From: Aminobacter aminovorans
GTDB taxonomy: Bacteria; Pseudomonadota; Alphaproteobacteria; Rhizobiales; Rhizobiaceae
DNA length: 64,000 bases
NCBI RefSeq assembly: GCF_900445235.1
Contig: NZ_UFSM01000001.1
Span: 4,665,501-4,729,500, forward strand
Reading direction: 5' to 3'
Under the pieces are notes generated by a model that worked only from the letters and a program-made list of their open reading frames with translations, ran no database searches and was not told the origin of the DNA. Position numbers and translations under genes: made by a program. This document shows, one piece after another, positions 15,879 through 26,008 of the stretch (positions are counted from its first letter, which is position 1; the number at the start of each line of letters is the position of its first letter).

Positions 15879-17321
15879 TTACTGGAAATCGAAGGCGGAC
15901 AGGCCAGTCACCATCTCGTCGAGGCCTAGCGGCCTGGTGATCGGCGGTTCGGCCCGAGACAGGCAGCCCGAGCGCTCGCACAGCCGGCAGGCGGGGCCGA
16001 CGGGGGTCGCCGGCACCACACCCGGCTTGGCGCCAACGGCAAGCGCCGGAAGGGCAGCGCCATAGACGATCTCGTCACGGAAGGCGATGTCGCAGCCGAG
16101 CAGGATCGCGGTGCGCCTGGGGCGCTCGCTGAAGGCGCCCTGCGGCCCTTCGAGCGTGCGCGCTACGCACAGAAACTCGGCGCCGTCGGGCATTTCCACC
16201 GCCTCGACGAAGATCTGGCCCGGCTGGGTGAAGGCGGCATGGACCGGCAGCTTCGGACAGCCGCCACCGAAACGGCTCTGCGGAAAACCTTGCGCGCCGG
16301 CCTTGCGGAAGCGGTTGCCGGCATTGTCGACCTCGAGCATGAAGAACGGCACCGCGGCGCTGCCTGAGCGCTGCAGCATGGTCAGCCGGTTGGCCGCCTG
16401 CTCGAACGACACGCCGAAGCGCGAACGCAGCACATCGACATCATAGCGGGCGCGCTGGGCAGCCGAATGGAACGCCTGGTAAGGCATCATCAGCGCATGC
16501 GCGGCGTAGCGGCCAAGCTCGAAGCGGGCGAGGCGCTTGGCTTCATCGGAGGAGAGTTTCAGCGCCTGGATTTCGGCGGCGACCGCCACCTGCATGCGGA
16601 TCAGGCTCGCCTCCATCGCCACTTCGCGCAGTTGGTCGAAGGGTGACAGCCGCTCGGACAGGAACAGACGCTGCGAATGGCGGTCATAGCGGCGCCGCCA
16701 GTTGGGCATGGTCGCGACAGGCAGCACCTTGACGACGATGCCATGTTCGCGCCTGAGCCAACCCTTCAACGCGCCGAACAAATCGTCGCCGGGATCGAGC
16801 AGCGAGGTGAAGGCTTCGGCTTCTTCTTCCAGCGAGGTGAAGTGGTTGGGCCGGCGCTCGAACACCTCGTGGACTTCGTCAATTGGCAGGCGGGCGCCCG
16901 ACAGGGCCGTCGTATGGCCCTCGCGCGCCAACAGTTCAGTGAGGTCGGACAGGCGCTCGGCCTGCTCGCGATAGGCGCGGAACAGTTTGATCACCGCAGC
17001 CGCCGCATTCGGTGCCGCCTCGGCGATCTCGACCAGTTCCTGATCACCGGGGAGTTCGCCTGACAGCAGCGGATCGGCGAAGACCTCACGCAGGGCTGCG
17101 ATCGAGCCCCTTGCTTCGCCCTGCAACTCGTCGGGATCGACCTTGTAGACCGAGGCCAGCTTGAGGATCAGCTGTACCGTCAGTGGGCGCTGGTTGCGCT
17201 CGATGAGGTTGAGATAGGACGGCGAGATGCCGAGTCCCTCGGCCATCGCCGTCTGGGTCAGGCCCTTCTGGTTGCGGATGCGCCTGATACGCGGTCCGGC
17301 GAAGATTTTCTGCTCGGCCAT
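15879..17321 (-). CDS. ScfR/RamB-like XRE regulator with IrrE-like and DUF2083 domains
   Basis: A 480-residue regulator. Residues 8-65 are an XRE helix-turn-helix ([37 protein letters not shown]). The middle (about 150-330) resembles the ImmA/IrrE-type segment. The C-terminus is a DUF2083-like domain with a cysteine-rich [12 protein letters not shown]. Relatives sense short-chain acyl-CoA and control acetate or propionate genes (RamB, MldR, PrpC-linked). Divergent transcription from aceA, with TTTACA repeats between them, suggests it regulates isocitrate lyase and itself. Confidence 0.85.
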   Translation of the reverse strand: MAEQKIFAGPRIRRIRNQKGLTQTAMAEGLGISPSYLNLIERNQRPLTVQLILKLASVYKVDPDELQGEARGSIAALREVFADPLLSGELPGDQELVEIAEAAPNAAAAVIKLFRAYREQAERLSDLTELLAREGHTTALSGARLPIDEVHEVFERRPNHFTSLEEEAEAFTSLLDPGDDLFGALKGWLRREHGIVVKVLPVATMPNWRRRYDRHSQRLFLSERLSPFDQLREVAMEASLIRMQVAVAAEIQALKLSSDEAKRLARFELGRYAAHALMMPYQAFHSAAQRARYDVDVLRSRFGVSFEQAANRLTMLQRSGSAAVPFFMLEVDNAGNRFRKAGAQGFPQSRFGGGCPKLPVHAAFTQPGQIFVEAVEMPDGAEFLCVARTLEGPQGAFSERPRRTAILLGCDIAFRDEIVYGAALPALAVGAKPGVVPATPVGPACRLCERSGCLSRAEPPITRPLGLDEMVTGLSAFDFQ

Positions 17322-17325
17322 GTCT

Positions 17326-17396
17326 TTTACACCGAATTTACAACGAAAGGAGGGGAATTACCCTACCCTTCCTTTTACATTCTTTACAAATTTACA
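17326..17396. promoter_or_regulatory. Five direct TTTACA repeats between regulator and aceA
   Basis: TTTACA occurs at 17326, 17337, 17374, 17383 and 17391, all in the same orientation, within 71 bp next to the regulator start. The last three follow one another at 8-9 bp steps. They are candidate binding sites for the adjacent ScfR/RamB-like protein, acting on its own promoter and on aceA. The rest of 17397-17565 shows nothing else clear. Confidence 0.5.
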
Positions 17397-17565
17397 GCGA
17401 CGTCCTGTCAAACGCAACACAGGTTTTCCCTATTATCTGCCGTATTTCGTTGAATTTTCTGGCTGCTTCGGCGCTGCAATGTCAAACAAGTCACATAGAA
17501 ATCGCCGCAACGAACCCAAGACGCGGTGGCCGCCCCCAGACCAAAGTGACCAGACGGAGTCGACA

Positions 17566-18855
<1,290 letters not shown>

Positions 18856-18871
18856 GCCTGGCTCAAGTTAA

Positions 18872-18894
18872 CCCGGAGGCACAAGGCCTCCGGG
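18872..18894 (+). promoter_or_regulatory. Hairpin after aceA
   Basis: CCCGGAGGC (18872-18880) and GCCTCCGGG (18886-18894) form a 9-bp stem with a 5-base loop and no T-run. It probably stabilises the aceA 3' end rather than terminating, because a small gene with its own AGGAG site follows. Confidence 0.45.
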
Positions 18895-18949
18895 CACCGC
18901 CAGAGGCAACGCCCGATAGGGCAAAGGCAACCCACCGAGGAGAACCACA

Positions 18950-19192
18950 ATGGCACCGCGTACCCGTGTCAAGGAACGAGCCGAAGAACAGGCCACCACC
19001 ATGAGCGCCGACCAGCAGGCCGTGATCCGCATCGTCGCCAACGACCTGCACCGCCTCAACCAGTCGGTCATGAAGGCAGTCGAGGCCGGCGTGTCGGTGG
19101 AATTGGTCCGCTCGGCCCGTCACCATGGCGGCGACGGCAACTGGGGCGACCTGTTGATCCCTGTCATCGTGACCCAGCAGCCGCACGGCTGA
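18950..19192 (+). CDS. Small conserved hypothetical protein downstream of aceA
   Basis: An 80-residue soluble protein (MAPRTRVKERAEEQATTM and on to LLIPVIVTQQPHG). AGGAG lies 10-14 bases before the ATG. It is mostly helical (AVIRIVANDLHRLNQSVMKA), ending in a beta-like hydrophobic strand, without signal or membrane segment. It is 94 bases after aceA and before a strong terminator, so it may be co-transcribed with aceA. Function unknown. Confidence 0.7.
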   Translation: MAPRTRVKERAEEQATTMSADQQAVIRIVANDLHRLNQSVMKAVEAGVSVELVRSARHHGGDGNWGDLLIPVIVTQQPHG

Positions 19193-19216
19193 CAAGCATT
19201 CCCTCTGCCCCCACGG

Positions 19217-19257
19217 ATCCCGTCCGCAGCCCCTGCTGCGGGCGGGATTTGTCTTTT
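19217..19257 (+). terminator. Rho-independent terminator of the aceA unit
   Basis: ATCCCGTCCGCAGC (19217-19230) pairs with GCTGCGGGCGGGAT (19235-19248) with one T-G pair and a 4-base loop, then TTTGTCTTTT. Confidence 0.85.
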
Positions 19258-19425
19258 GAGCTATTGCTCGCTGGACTACGGCCCATCTGTCGAATTTCTA
19301 TCGCCTAAGACTAAAGTCCAATGCTTCTTCCAGCGTATTACTTGACACTCCCCCCAGTTGACGCGAACGTAAGGGACCGAACGCAACCCCTATTGAACAG
19401 ACGCCCTCAGCTGTCGGCTAAGCCA

Positions 19426-19872
19426 ATGAAATGGAATGACCCAGATTCGGGCGGCAGTCCGGATGAGCGTGCGCGCACCCTTGATGGCGGCGAAGCAGAC
19501 CTTACCAAAGTGCTTGTCGTTGGCCGTTCTCCGATCAACCGCGTCGTCGTTGCCAAAATCGTCGAACGCTCGGGGTTGAAGACGATTTCGGAAGCACCTG
19601 ATACGGCGATGGCGATGCTGCGCACCATGGCGCCAGGCACGATCATCCTCGACGGCGGCAGCGACAACAAGGATTGCGACGGGCTGATGCAGTCGATCCT
19701 GTCGCTGAGGCTGGCCTCGGGCAACAACCTGCCGTCGGTGATCCTGCTGTCCAACCGCCCCGGCACGCCGGAAAGCCTGTCGCTGTCGAGCGCCGTCGAC
19801 ATCGTGGTGGCCAAGCCGATCACGCCTGAGCGGCTGCAGCCGGTCGTCGAAAAGCTGCTGGGCCGCTGCTAG
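19426..19872 (+). CDS. Stand-alone receiver-like protein with altered acidic pocket
   Basis: A 148-residue protein made of one receiver domain (about 28-146). Beta-1 reads TKVLVVGRSPINRVVV, where the usual acidic pair is replaced by Gly33-Arg34. The phosphoacceptor position is present (IILDGGSD, Asp76), as is the conserved lysine (VVAKPITPERL, Lys130). No output domain follows. Without the metal-binding acids, normal phosphorylation is doubtful, so it may work as a pseudo-receiver. The ATG at 19426 is chosen because the domain and a short acidic linker start there; an in-frame ATG at 19321 is possible. Neither has a strong ribosome site. Confidence 0.7.
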   Translation: MKWNDPDSGGSPDERARTLDGGEADLTKVLVVGRSPINRVVVAKIVERSGLKTISEAPDTAMAMLRTMAPGTIILDGGSDNKDCDGLMQSILSLRLASGNNLPSVILLSNRPGTPESLSLSSAVDIVVAKPITPERLQPVVEKLLGRC

Positions 19873-19875
19873 GCG

Positions 19876-20586
19876 TCAGCCGAGACTTTTCAGCAGCTCC
19901 GACAGCTCGCCGAGATGCTGGAGCTTGCGGAAGCGTTCTGCCGCCGTCGGCTCGTCGACATGCTCATAGGTCCAGGTCAGGTCGTGGGGAATGTAGACTC
20001 CCCAGCTTCCAGCTTCGATCGCCGGCACGACATCGGATTTGAGCGAATTGCCGATCATCATGCTGCGCGCGGCCCCATCGCCATGGCGGGCGAAGATGCG
20101 CTCATAGGTCGGGCGCGACTTGTCGCTGACGATCTCGACGGCATTGAAAAAGTCGCCGAGGCCCGATTGCGCCAGCTTGCGCTCCTGATCGAACAGATCG
20201 CCCTTGGTGATCAACACCAGGCGATAACGACCGGCCAGGGCCTCCAGCGTGTCATGGACATGCGGCAGTGTCTCGATCGGATGGCTCAGCATCTCGCGGC
20301 CGGCCGCCAGGATCTTCTCGATCACCGAGGCTGGAACCCGGCCCTCCGTCACCTCGATCGCGGTCTCGATCATCGAAAGGGTAAAACCCTTGATGCCGAA
20401 GCCATAGGTACCGAGGTTGCGCTTTTCCGCCTCCAGCAGGCGCGACTTCAACTGCTCTGCCTCGCCATGCTCGGCGAGCAATTCGGCAAAATGCCTTTCC
20501 GTCATGCGGAAGAACTGTTCGTTCTGCCAGAGCGTGTCGTCGGCATCGAATCCGATGGTGGTGAGGGCGGGCAAAGCAGATGTCAT
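19876..20586 (-). CDS. HAD-family hydrolase
   Basis: A 236-residue haloacid dehalogenase-type hydrolase. Motif I is GFDADDTLWQNEQ (nucleophile Asp at about 14), motif II LVLITKGD, motif III lysine in VSDKSRPTYERIF, and motif IV is MMIGNSLKSDVVPAIEAG. The cap is helical and sits between motifs I and II (C1 type). Substrate unknown; a phosphometabolite is likely. It lies tail-to-tail with the receiver gene and divergent from the puuA-like gene. Confidence 0.88.
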   Translation of the reverse strand: MTSALPALTTIGFDADDTLWQNEQFFRMTERHFAELLAEHGEAEQLKSRLLEAEKRNLGTYGFGIKGFTLSMIETAIEVTEGRVPASVIEKILAAGREMLSHPIETLPHVHDTLEALAGRYRLVLITKGDLFDQERKLAQSGLGDFFNAVEIVSDKSRPTYERIFARHGDGAARSMMIGNSLKSDVVPAIEAGSWGVYIPHDLTWTYEHVDEPTAAERFRKLQHLGELSELLKSLG

Positions 20587-20723
20587 CGCGGATCTCTAGG
20601 CCGAAAATCGCACTGAAACCAGCTGATTTCAGCTCGAACCAAAGCAGAATCGCCTGACAGCCCCCCTTTTCTTATTTCATGGCGCCCGGCTATACTCGGC
20701 AATCTGCAACGACAATCTGGTGA

Positions 20724-22160
20724 ATGATGCCGCCTGCAAAGAAGGAAGTCCGTCCGACCACTCGGGGGGCTCGCGCCCGCACGCCCGCATTTGTGAAAAA
20801 CAAGCGTGGTGTGAAGAACTGGAAGGAAGCCTCCGAATGGCTCGAATGGCGCGGTATCGAGGACATAGAGTGCATCACGCCTGACCAGGCCGGCGTTGCC
20901 CGCGGCAAGATGATGCCGTCGAGCAAGTTCACCTCCAACACCTCGCTGGCCTTGCCTTCGGCGCCGTTCATGATGACGATCTCAGGTGTCTACCCCGAGG
21001 ACGGCAACGGCTTCGAATATCCCGAGGACGACGGCGACCTCAAGCTGGTGCCTGACCTGTCGACGCTGTCGGTCGTGCCGTGGGAGGACGATCCGACCGC
21101 CCAGGTGATCTGCGATCTCGTCCACCAGGACGGCCGTCCTGTCGAGTTCACGCCGCGCAACGTGCTGAAGCGCGTGGCTGCGGCTTATGACAAGATCGGT
21201 CTCAGACCCGTTGTCGCGCCCGAAATCGAATTCTACCTCGTCCGCAAGAACCCCGATCCGGATTATCCGCTGACCCCGCCCGTCGGGCGCTCAGGCCGCC
21301 CGATCGGCGGCGGTGCTGGCTATTCGATCGCCGGCGTCAACGAATTCGACGAACTCATCGACGACATCTACCATTTCTCCGAGGCGCAGGGCCTGGAGAT
21401 CGACACGCTGATCCACGAGGAAGGCGCCGGCCAACTAGAGATCAACCTGCGCCACGGCGACCCGATCGAGCTCGCCGACCAGGTGTTCCTTTTCAAACGC
21501 ACGATCCGCGAGGCGGCGCTGAAGCACGATACCTACGCCACCTTCATGGCCAAGCCGATCCAGGGCCAGCCGGGCTCGGCGATGCACATCCACCAGTCGA
21601 TCATCGACAAGAAGTCCGGCAAGAACATCTTCACCGGCGAGGATGGCACGGAGACCGACGCGTTCTTCCATTTCATCGGTGGCATGCAGAAGCATGTGCC
21701 GAATGCGCTGGTGATGCTGGCGCCCTATGTGAACTCCTACCGACGGCTGACGCAGGCGGCATCGGCGCCGGTCAACAACAAGTGGGGCTACGACAACCGT
21801 ACAACGGCCTTCCGCGTGCCGCGGTCGGATCCCGCTGGGCGGCGTGTCGAAAACCGCATACCGTCATCGGATGCCAACCCCTATCTGGCACTGGCGGCGT
21901 CGCTCGCTTGCGGGCTGATCGGCATGAACAACAAGCTGCCGGCCGAGCCCCCGGTCCTGACCACAGCCAACGAGGATGAGATCGATCTGCCGCGCGGTCT
22001 GCTCGAGGCCGTCGACCTGTTCGAAAGCGATGACGAACTGGCAACCATGCTGGGCAAGTCCTTCGCCTCGACCTACGCAGCGATCAAGCGCGCCGAGTTC
22101 GAAACCTTCATGGAAGTGATCAGCCCGTGGGAGCGGGAATATCTGTTGCTGAACGTCTGA
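20724..22160 (+). CDS. puuA: Glutamine synthetase family protein, probable gamma-glutamylputrescine synthetase
   Basis: A 478-residue enzyme of the glutamine synthetase fold. The N-terminal beta-grasp part carries ITPDQAGVARGKMMPSSKF. The catalytic part has APEIEFYLV (metal-binding Glu), EEGAGQLEINLRHGD, GSAMHIHQSI (ATP/metal His), NKWGYDNRTTAFRVPRSDPA and RIPSSDANPYLALAA. It starts with a basic extension (MMPPAKKEVRPTTRGARART). It would join putrescine or another amine to glutamate with ATP. The next gene is a matching FAD oxidase, which supports the Puu pathway assignment. Confidence 0.85.
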   Translation: MMPPAKKEVRPTTRGARARTPAFVKNKRGVKNWKEASEWLEWRGIEDIECITPDQAGVARGKMMPSSKFTSNTSLALPSAPFMMTISGVYPEDGNGFEYPEDDGDLKLVPDLSTLSVVPWEDDPTAQVICDLVHQDGRPVEFTPRNVLKRVAAAYDKIGLRPVVAPEIEFYLVRKNPDPDYPLTPPVGRSGRPIGGGAGYSIAGVNEFDELIDDIYHFSEAQGLEIDTLIHEEGAGQLEINLRHGDPIELADQVFLFKRTIREAALKHDTYATFMAKPIQGQPGSAMHIHQSIIDKKSGKNIFTGEDGTETDAFFHFIGGMQKHVPNALVMLAPYVNSYRRLTQAASAPVNNKWGYDNRTTAFRVPRSDPAGRRVENRIPSSDANPYLALAASLACGLIGMNNKLPAEPPVLTTANEDEIDLPRGLLEAVDLFESDDELATMLGKSFASTYAAIKRAEFETFMEVISPWEREYLLLNV

Positions 22161-22190
22161 AGAAGCAAACGAATAGAGCTTAGCGAACAG

Positions 22191-22251
22191 AAAGGGGCTC
22201 CGCCCCTTTCACTACTCACTACTCGCTATCGCTCCTCGTTATTCGCTCCCT
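22191..22251. repeat. Hairpin plus pyrimidine heptad array between puuA and puuB
   Basis: AAAGGGG (22191-22197) pairs with CCCCTTT (22203-22209). It is followed by six imperfect 7-base units (22210-22251) of the form CACTACT, CACTACT, CGCTATC, GCTCCTC, GTTATTC, GCTCCCT. It may be an intergenic repeat family member; a terminator is doubtful as no T-run follows. Confidence 0.45.
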
Positions 22252-22277
22252 GAAATTTCCGGAGCCCTCTCCGCATC

Positions 22278-23564
22278 ATGACCTACAACTCCCCCATCTC
22301 TCCCGGCCTGTCCTGGTACGAAGATACCGCCGGGCCGCGACCTGAATACCCTGCCCTCGACGGTAACAGGCTGGCAGATGTCGTCATCATCGGCGGCGGC
22401 TTCACCGGGCTTTCGGCGGCGACGCATCTGGCCAAGGCCGGCACCAATGTCATTTTGATCGAGGCGCATCGCTTCGGCGACGGTGCTTCGGGGCGCAATG
22501 GCGGCCAACTCGGCACCGGCCAGCGCGCCTGGGCCGAAGAGCTTGAAGGCGAGCTTGGCTTCACCCGCGCCAAGGCATTGTTCGACCTGGCCGAGGAAGC
22601 CAAGGCGCACCTGCTCGATTTCACTGCTGCCAACGGTATCGACATCGACTACATGCCCGGCCAGATGTCGGTGGCGCACAAGCCGCGCTACGTCGACGAC
22701 TACAAGGCTCATGCCGAGATCATGGCCAGCCGCTTCGACTATCCGCATGTCAGCTTCATGGACGCGAGCGAAACCGCCGAGCGGCTCGGCTCGACGCATT
22801 ACTACGGCGGCACCCGCGACATCGGCACCGGCCACATCCATCCGCTCAAGCTGGTGATCGGCACCGCGCGCGTGGCGGCCTCTGCCGGCGCCCACATCTT
22901 CGAGAATACGCCATCGACCGGCATCACGTCGCAGGGTGGCAAAGTGCAGGTGAAAACGCCGCGCGGCACAATCACGGCGCAGAAATGCCTGATCGCGGTC
23001 AACGCCTATGGCGGCAAGCTGGAGCCGGTGAGTGCCGCCCATATCATGCCGATCGGCTCTTTCATCGGCGCCACGGTGCCGCTGGGCGCGGATTCGAAGG
23101 TGATTCCCGGCGGCGAGTCTGTCGACGATTCCCGCTTCGTCGTGCGCTACTTCCGCAAGTCGCGGGATGGGCGGCTGCTGTTCGGCGGGCGCGAGATCTA
23201 CGGCGTCAACGACCCCAAGGACATCCACATCCACATCCGCAAGCAGATCACCGAGATCTATCCCGAGCTGAAGGATGTCGAGATCACCCATGGCTGGGGC
23301 GGCTACGTCGGCATCACCGTGCCGCGCAAGCCGTTCGTGCGCGAGGTGCTGCCGAATGTCATCTCGATGGGCGGTTATTCCGGCCACGGCGTCATGCTGT
23401 CGAATTTCTTCGGCAAGCTCTATGCCGAAACGGTGGCCGGCAATCGCGACAGGCTAAAGCTGATCGAGGAGTTGAAGATACCGCCCTTCCCCGGCGGCCG
23501 GCGTTTCCGCACGCCGCTTCTGTTCCTCGCCCTCAACTGGTTCGCACTGAGGGACAGGATATAG
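22278..23564 (+). CDS. puuB: FAD-dependent amine oxidoreductase, probable gamma-glutamylputrescine oxidase
   Basis: A 428-residue DAO-fold flavoprotein. The dinucleotide motif is DVVIIGGGFTGLSAATHLAK (residues about 34-53), followed by the second FAD contact GASGRNGGQLGTGQR. The C-terminal GGYSGHGVMLSNFFGKLYAE is the substrate/FAD cap typical of PuuB/OrdL. It would oxidise gamma-glutamylputrescine to the aldehyde with hydrogen peroxide. It lies 117 bases after puuA on the same strand. PuuC/PuuD-type genes are not in the window. Confidence 0.87.
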   Translation: MTYNSPISPGLSWYEDTAGPRPEYPALDGNRLADVVIIGGGFTGLSAATHLAKAGTNVILIEAHRFGDGASGRNGGQLGTGQRAWAEELEGELGFTRAKALFDLAEEAKAHLLDFTAANGIDIDYMPGQMSVAHKPRYVDDYKAHAEIMASRFDYPHVSFMDASETAERLGSTHYYGGTRDIGTGHIHPLKLVIGTARVAASAGAHIFENTPSTGITSQGGKVQVKTPRGTITAQKCLIAVNAYGGKLEPVSAAHIMPIGSFIGATVPLGADSKVIPGGESVDDSRFVVRYFRKSRDGRLLFGGREIYGVNDPKDIHIHIRKQITEIYPELKDVEITHGWGGYVGITVPRKPFVREVLPNVISMGGYSGHGVMLSNFFGKLYAETVAGNRDRLKLIEELKIPPFPGGRRFRTPLLFLALNWFALRDRI

Positions 23565-23567
23565 CGC

Positions 23568-23726
23568 ATGGCGGACGAACTGGTCGATCGCATCTACGAA
23601 GCGGCCTTCGTCCCGGAACTCTGGTCGTCGGCGCTTGAGGCGATGATCGCCGCCACCGGCCCGGCTTCCGGCGGCATGCTGGTGTCCGACGGCGCGAACC
23701 GCCGTCACAACGCCGCCAACCGTTGA
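23568..23726 (+). pseudogene. Truncated LuxR-family regulator remnant
   Basis: A 52-codon ORF starts 4 bases after the oxidase stop: MADELVDRIYEAAFVPELWS, then SALEAMIAATGPASGGMLVS, then a few codons to TGA. This is the N-terminus of a LuxR-type helix-turn-helix regulator family that I recognise from Rhizobiales. The rest of the sensor domain and the DNA-binding domain are missing, and the next gene (minus strand) ends at 23781. It is probably a deletion remnant. Confidence 0.6.
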
Positions 23727-23780
23727 GGTCAAGTCCAAATCATGAGTCTCGTCGGCGTCACAGGGCGACTGCCGTGCAGC

Positions 23781-25256
23781 TTAGCTGACCGGCCTTGCGT
23801 CATCCGGATTCACGCCTGATGCCGTCGACTGCCACAGCGGCAACTGCAACCTGATGCGGGCGCCGCGCCAAGGACCAACCAGGATTTCGACGCCGCCGCC
23901 ATGCAGTCGGGCGATCTCGCGGGCAAGGTTGAGCCCGAGGCCGGCGCCGCTGTTGCGCGGGCGCAGGCGATAGAACGGCTGGAAGACGCGCTCATGCTCG
24001 TCGTCGGGAATGCCGGGGCCCTCGTCGTGAATTTCCAGCCCGCCCTTGGCGTCAACCACTACCGAAATGATGCCCTCGCCGCCGCCATGGTCGATGGCGT
24101 TGCGCAGAAGATTGGTCACAGCCTGCTGGATTTGCGACGGCTGGATGTTGACCAGCACGCTCGACGCCGCCGGCTCGAAGGAAAAGTCGTAACCGGCGGA
24201 AAGCGCCAGCGGCGCAAAATCGGCGGCGAGATGGCGTGCGAATTCGACGAGGTCGACGACCTCGCGGGCGCCGGCCGATTGGTCGAGCACCTGACGGTCG
24301 AGCAGTTGCTGCGCCAGATGCGACAGGCGCTCGATGTCCTTCAGCAGGCGCGCGCTTTCGGGATCTTCGCGCAACAGTTCGGCGCGGGTGCGCAGGATGG
24401 CGATCGGCGTGCGCAGTTCGTGCGCCGCATCGGTGAGGAACCGATTGCGCTGGTCGTAACCCTGGCCGAGGCGCGACAGCGCATGGTTGAATGCCTGCAC
24501 CATCGGCTCGATTTCGGTCGGCACATTGGCGGTCGGCAGTTGCACGCCGCGGTTGTCGATGTCGATACGGCCGGCCTGCCTGGCCGTCGCGACAAGGCCG
24601 GCGAGCGCCCGGCGGACCACCGTCGGCGTGACGACAAGGGTCGTCCCGCCCATGACGATGAAGAAGGGCGCGAGAAACGACACGATGATCAGCGCAACCG
24701 TGGGACCGATCTTCATCCACTCGATCTGTCCGTCAGCGTTGCGGGTTCCGTCGAGACTGAGCTGGAATGTGACATCGACGCCGTTCGTCTCGGTGCGGGA
24801 CAGAACTGTCGACGTAAGGATTTGTACCGCTCCGGCGGCGGTTTGCCGATTGGCCAGAATAGAATCGGGCCGAACGTCATAAACCGGGAAATGCAGGAAT
24901 GCGTACTCGATGCCCCACGGAATTCTAAGGTCTTCCCCGGCATAGGCGTCCGGGACCTTACCCAGTCGCATGGTCTTGCCCGCCTCGTCACGAACGACCA
25001 GCCAGAGATTGGGGTAATTCTTCCGCGCCTCGAGCATCTCCTTGGTGTCGCGCAAGAAGAGGTTACCACTCGCATCCCTGGCAACGGCTCCGGATACAGC
25101 CTCCACGGCGGTTTCGTTGTCACTGAGCAGGCGCGGCTCGAGCAGGAACAGCACCAGCCAGATGAGACCGACGAAGGTGAACAAGGTCGCGGCCTGCAGC
25201 AGGATCAGCCTGCGCACGAGCAGCCACTGCAGCGAAACAGGACGCAGCTTCTTCAT
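23781..25256 (-). CDS. Two-component sensor histidine kinase
   Basis: A 491-residue membrane kinase. There is a first helix at about residues 15-37 (LLQAATLFTFVGLIWLVLFL), a periplasmic sensor to about 185, and a second helix (VALIIVSFLAPFFIVMG). Then comes HAMP, DHp with His279 (DAAHELRTPIAILRTRAE) and the ATPase boxes NLLRNAIDHGGG, DEGPGIPDDE and GAGLGLNLAREIARLHGG. Its start overlaps the response regulator stop (ATGA at 25253-25256), so the pair is co-translated. Signal unknown. Confidence 0.93.
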   Translation of the reverse strand: MKKLRPVSLQWLLVRRLILLQAATLFTFVGLIWLVLFLLEPRLLSDNETAVEAVSGAVARDASGNLFLRDTKEMLEARKNYPNLWLVVRDEAGKTMRLGKVPDAYAGEDLRIPWGIEYAFLHFPVYDVRPDSILANRQTAAGAVQILTSTVLSRTETNGVDVTFQLSLDGTRNADGQIEWMKIGPTVALIIVSFLAPFFIVMGGTTLVVTPTVVRRALAGLVATARQAGRIDIDNRGVQLPTANVPTEIEPMVQAFNHALSRLGQGYDQRNRFLTDAAHELRTPIAILRTRAELLREDPESARLLKDIERLSHLAQQLLDRQVLDQSAGAREVVDLVEFARHLAADFAPLALSAGYDFSFEPAASSVLVNIQPSQIQQAVTNLLRNAIDHGGGEGIISVVVDAKGGLEIHDEGPGIPDDEHERVFQPFYRLRPRNSGAGLGLNLAREIARLHGGGVEILVGPWRGARIRLQLPLWQSTASGVNPDDARPVS

Positions 25257-25927
25257 GCCACGGCGCGCAGGAGGTAGCCGAGATTGCGGATCGCCCTGAT
25301 CTCGACCCCGGCAGAGACATCGTCGAGCTTGCGGCGCAAGCGCGAGACGTGAGAATCGAGCGCGTTGGAACCGATCTCGTCGTCCATGGCGTAGACCGAT
25401 TCTTCAAGCGTCGCGCGCAGGACGGTGCGGCCGGGCCGGCGCAGCAGCGCTTCCAGTGCCAGCTGCTCACGCCGCAAAAGCTCCAGAGGCTTGTCGCCGA
25501 CACTCGCCTCACGGTGGTGGAAATCATAGGTGAGCCGGCCGATCACCGTCTGCTCGGATCGCAACGCGACTGGGCGACGGTGCAGCGCACGCAACCGCGC
25601 CATCAGCTCTTCCATGGCAAAGGGCTTGACCAGATAGTCGTCTGCGCCGGCGTCGAGACCGGCGACACGATCATTGAGGCCGCTGAGCGCGGTCAGCATC
25701 AGAATCGGCGCATCGACACGTAGCGCGCGCAGCTTGGGGATCAGGTCGAGACCTTCGCCATCCGGCACGCGGCGATCGAGCACGATGGCGTCGTAAGGCC
25801 CGAACTCGGCCGCCGCCTCGGCGTCCGCAAGCGTGGCGACGTGATCGACGATGACGTTGCGACGTGCCAGCGCCGACTTCAGCACCGAAGCCATCTCCGG
25901 CTCGTCCTCGAGCAGCAAAATGCGCAT
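25253..25927 (-). CDS. OmpR/PhoB-type response regulator
   Basis: A 224-residue regulator. The receiver has the acidic pair in LLLEDEPEM, phosphoacceptor Asp51 (IVLDRRVPDGEG) and the lysine in DDYLVKPFAMEEL. The C-terminal winged helix (about 125-222) includes SNALDSHVSRLRRKLDD and AIRNLGYLLRAVA. The ATG at 25927 follows GAGGGAAT; the upstream extension to 25996 lacks receiver features. Partner of the overlapping kinase gene. Confidence 0.93.
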   Translation of the reverse strand: MRILLLEDEPEMASVLKSALARRNVIVDHVATLADAEAAAEFGPYDAIVLDRRVPDGEGLDLIPKLRALRVDAPILMLTALSGLNDRVAGLDAGADDYLVKPFAMEELMARLRALHRRPVALRSEQTVIGRLTYDFHHREASVGDKPLELLRREQLALEALLRRPGRTVLRATLEESVYAMDDEIGSNALDSHVSRLRRKLDDVSAGVEIRAIRNLGYLLRAVA

Positions 25928-26008
25928 GCACGTATTCCCTCGATCAGTCCTCGGGCCCGTGCCGAAACCGGTGACGGCATTGGCTGCCACCGGCACGGCC
26001 TCAAGCGA

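Noticed and set aside
13660..15981. 773-codon minus-strand open frame
   Set aside because: Antisense to the MHYT-GGDEF-EAL gene, whose motifs are all intact.
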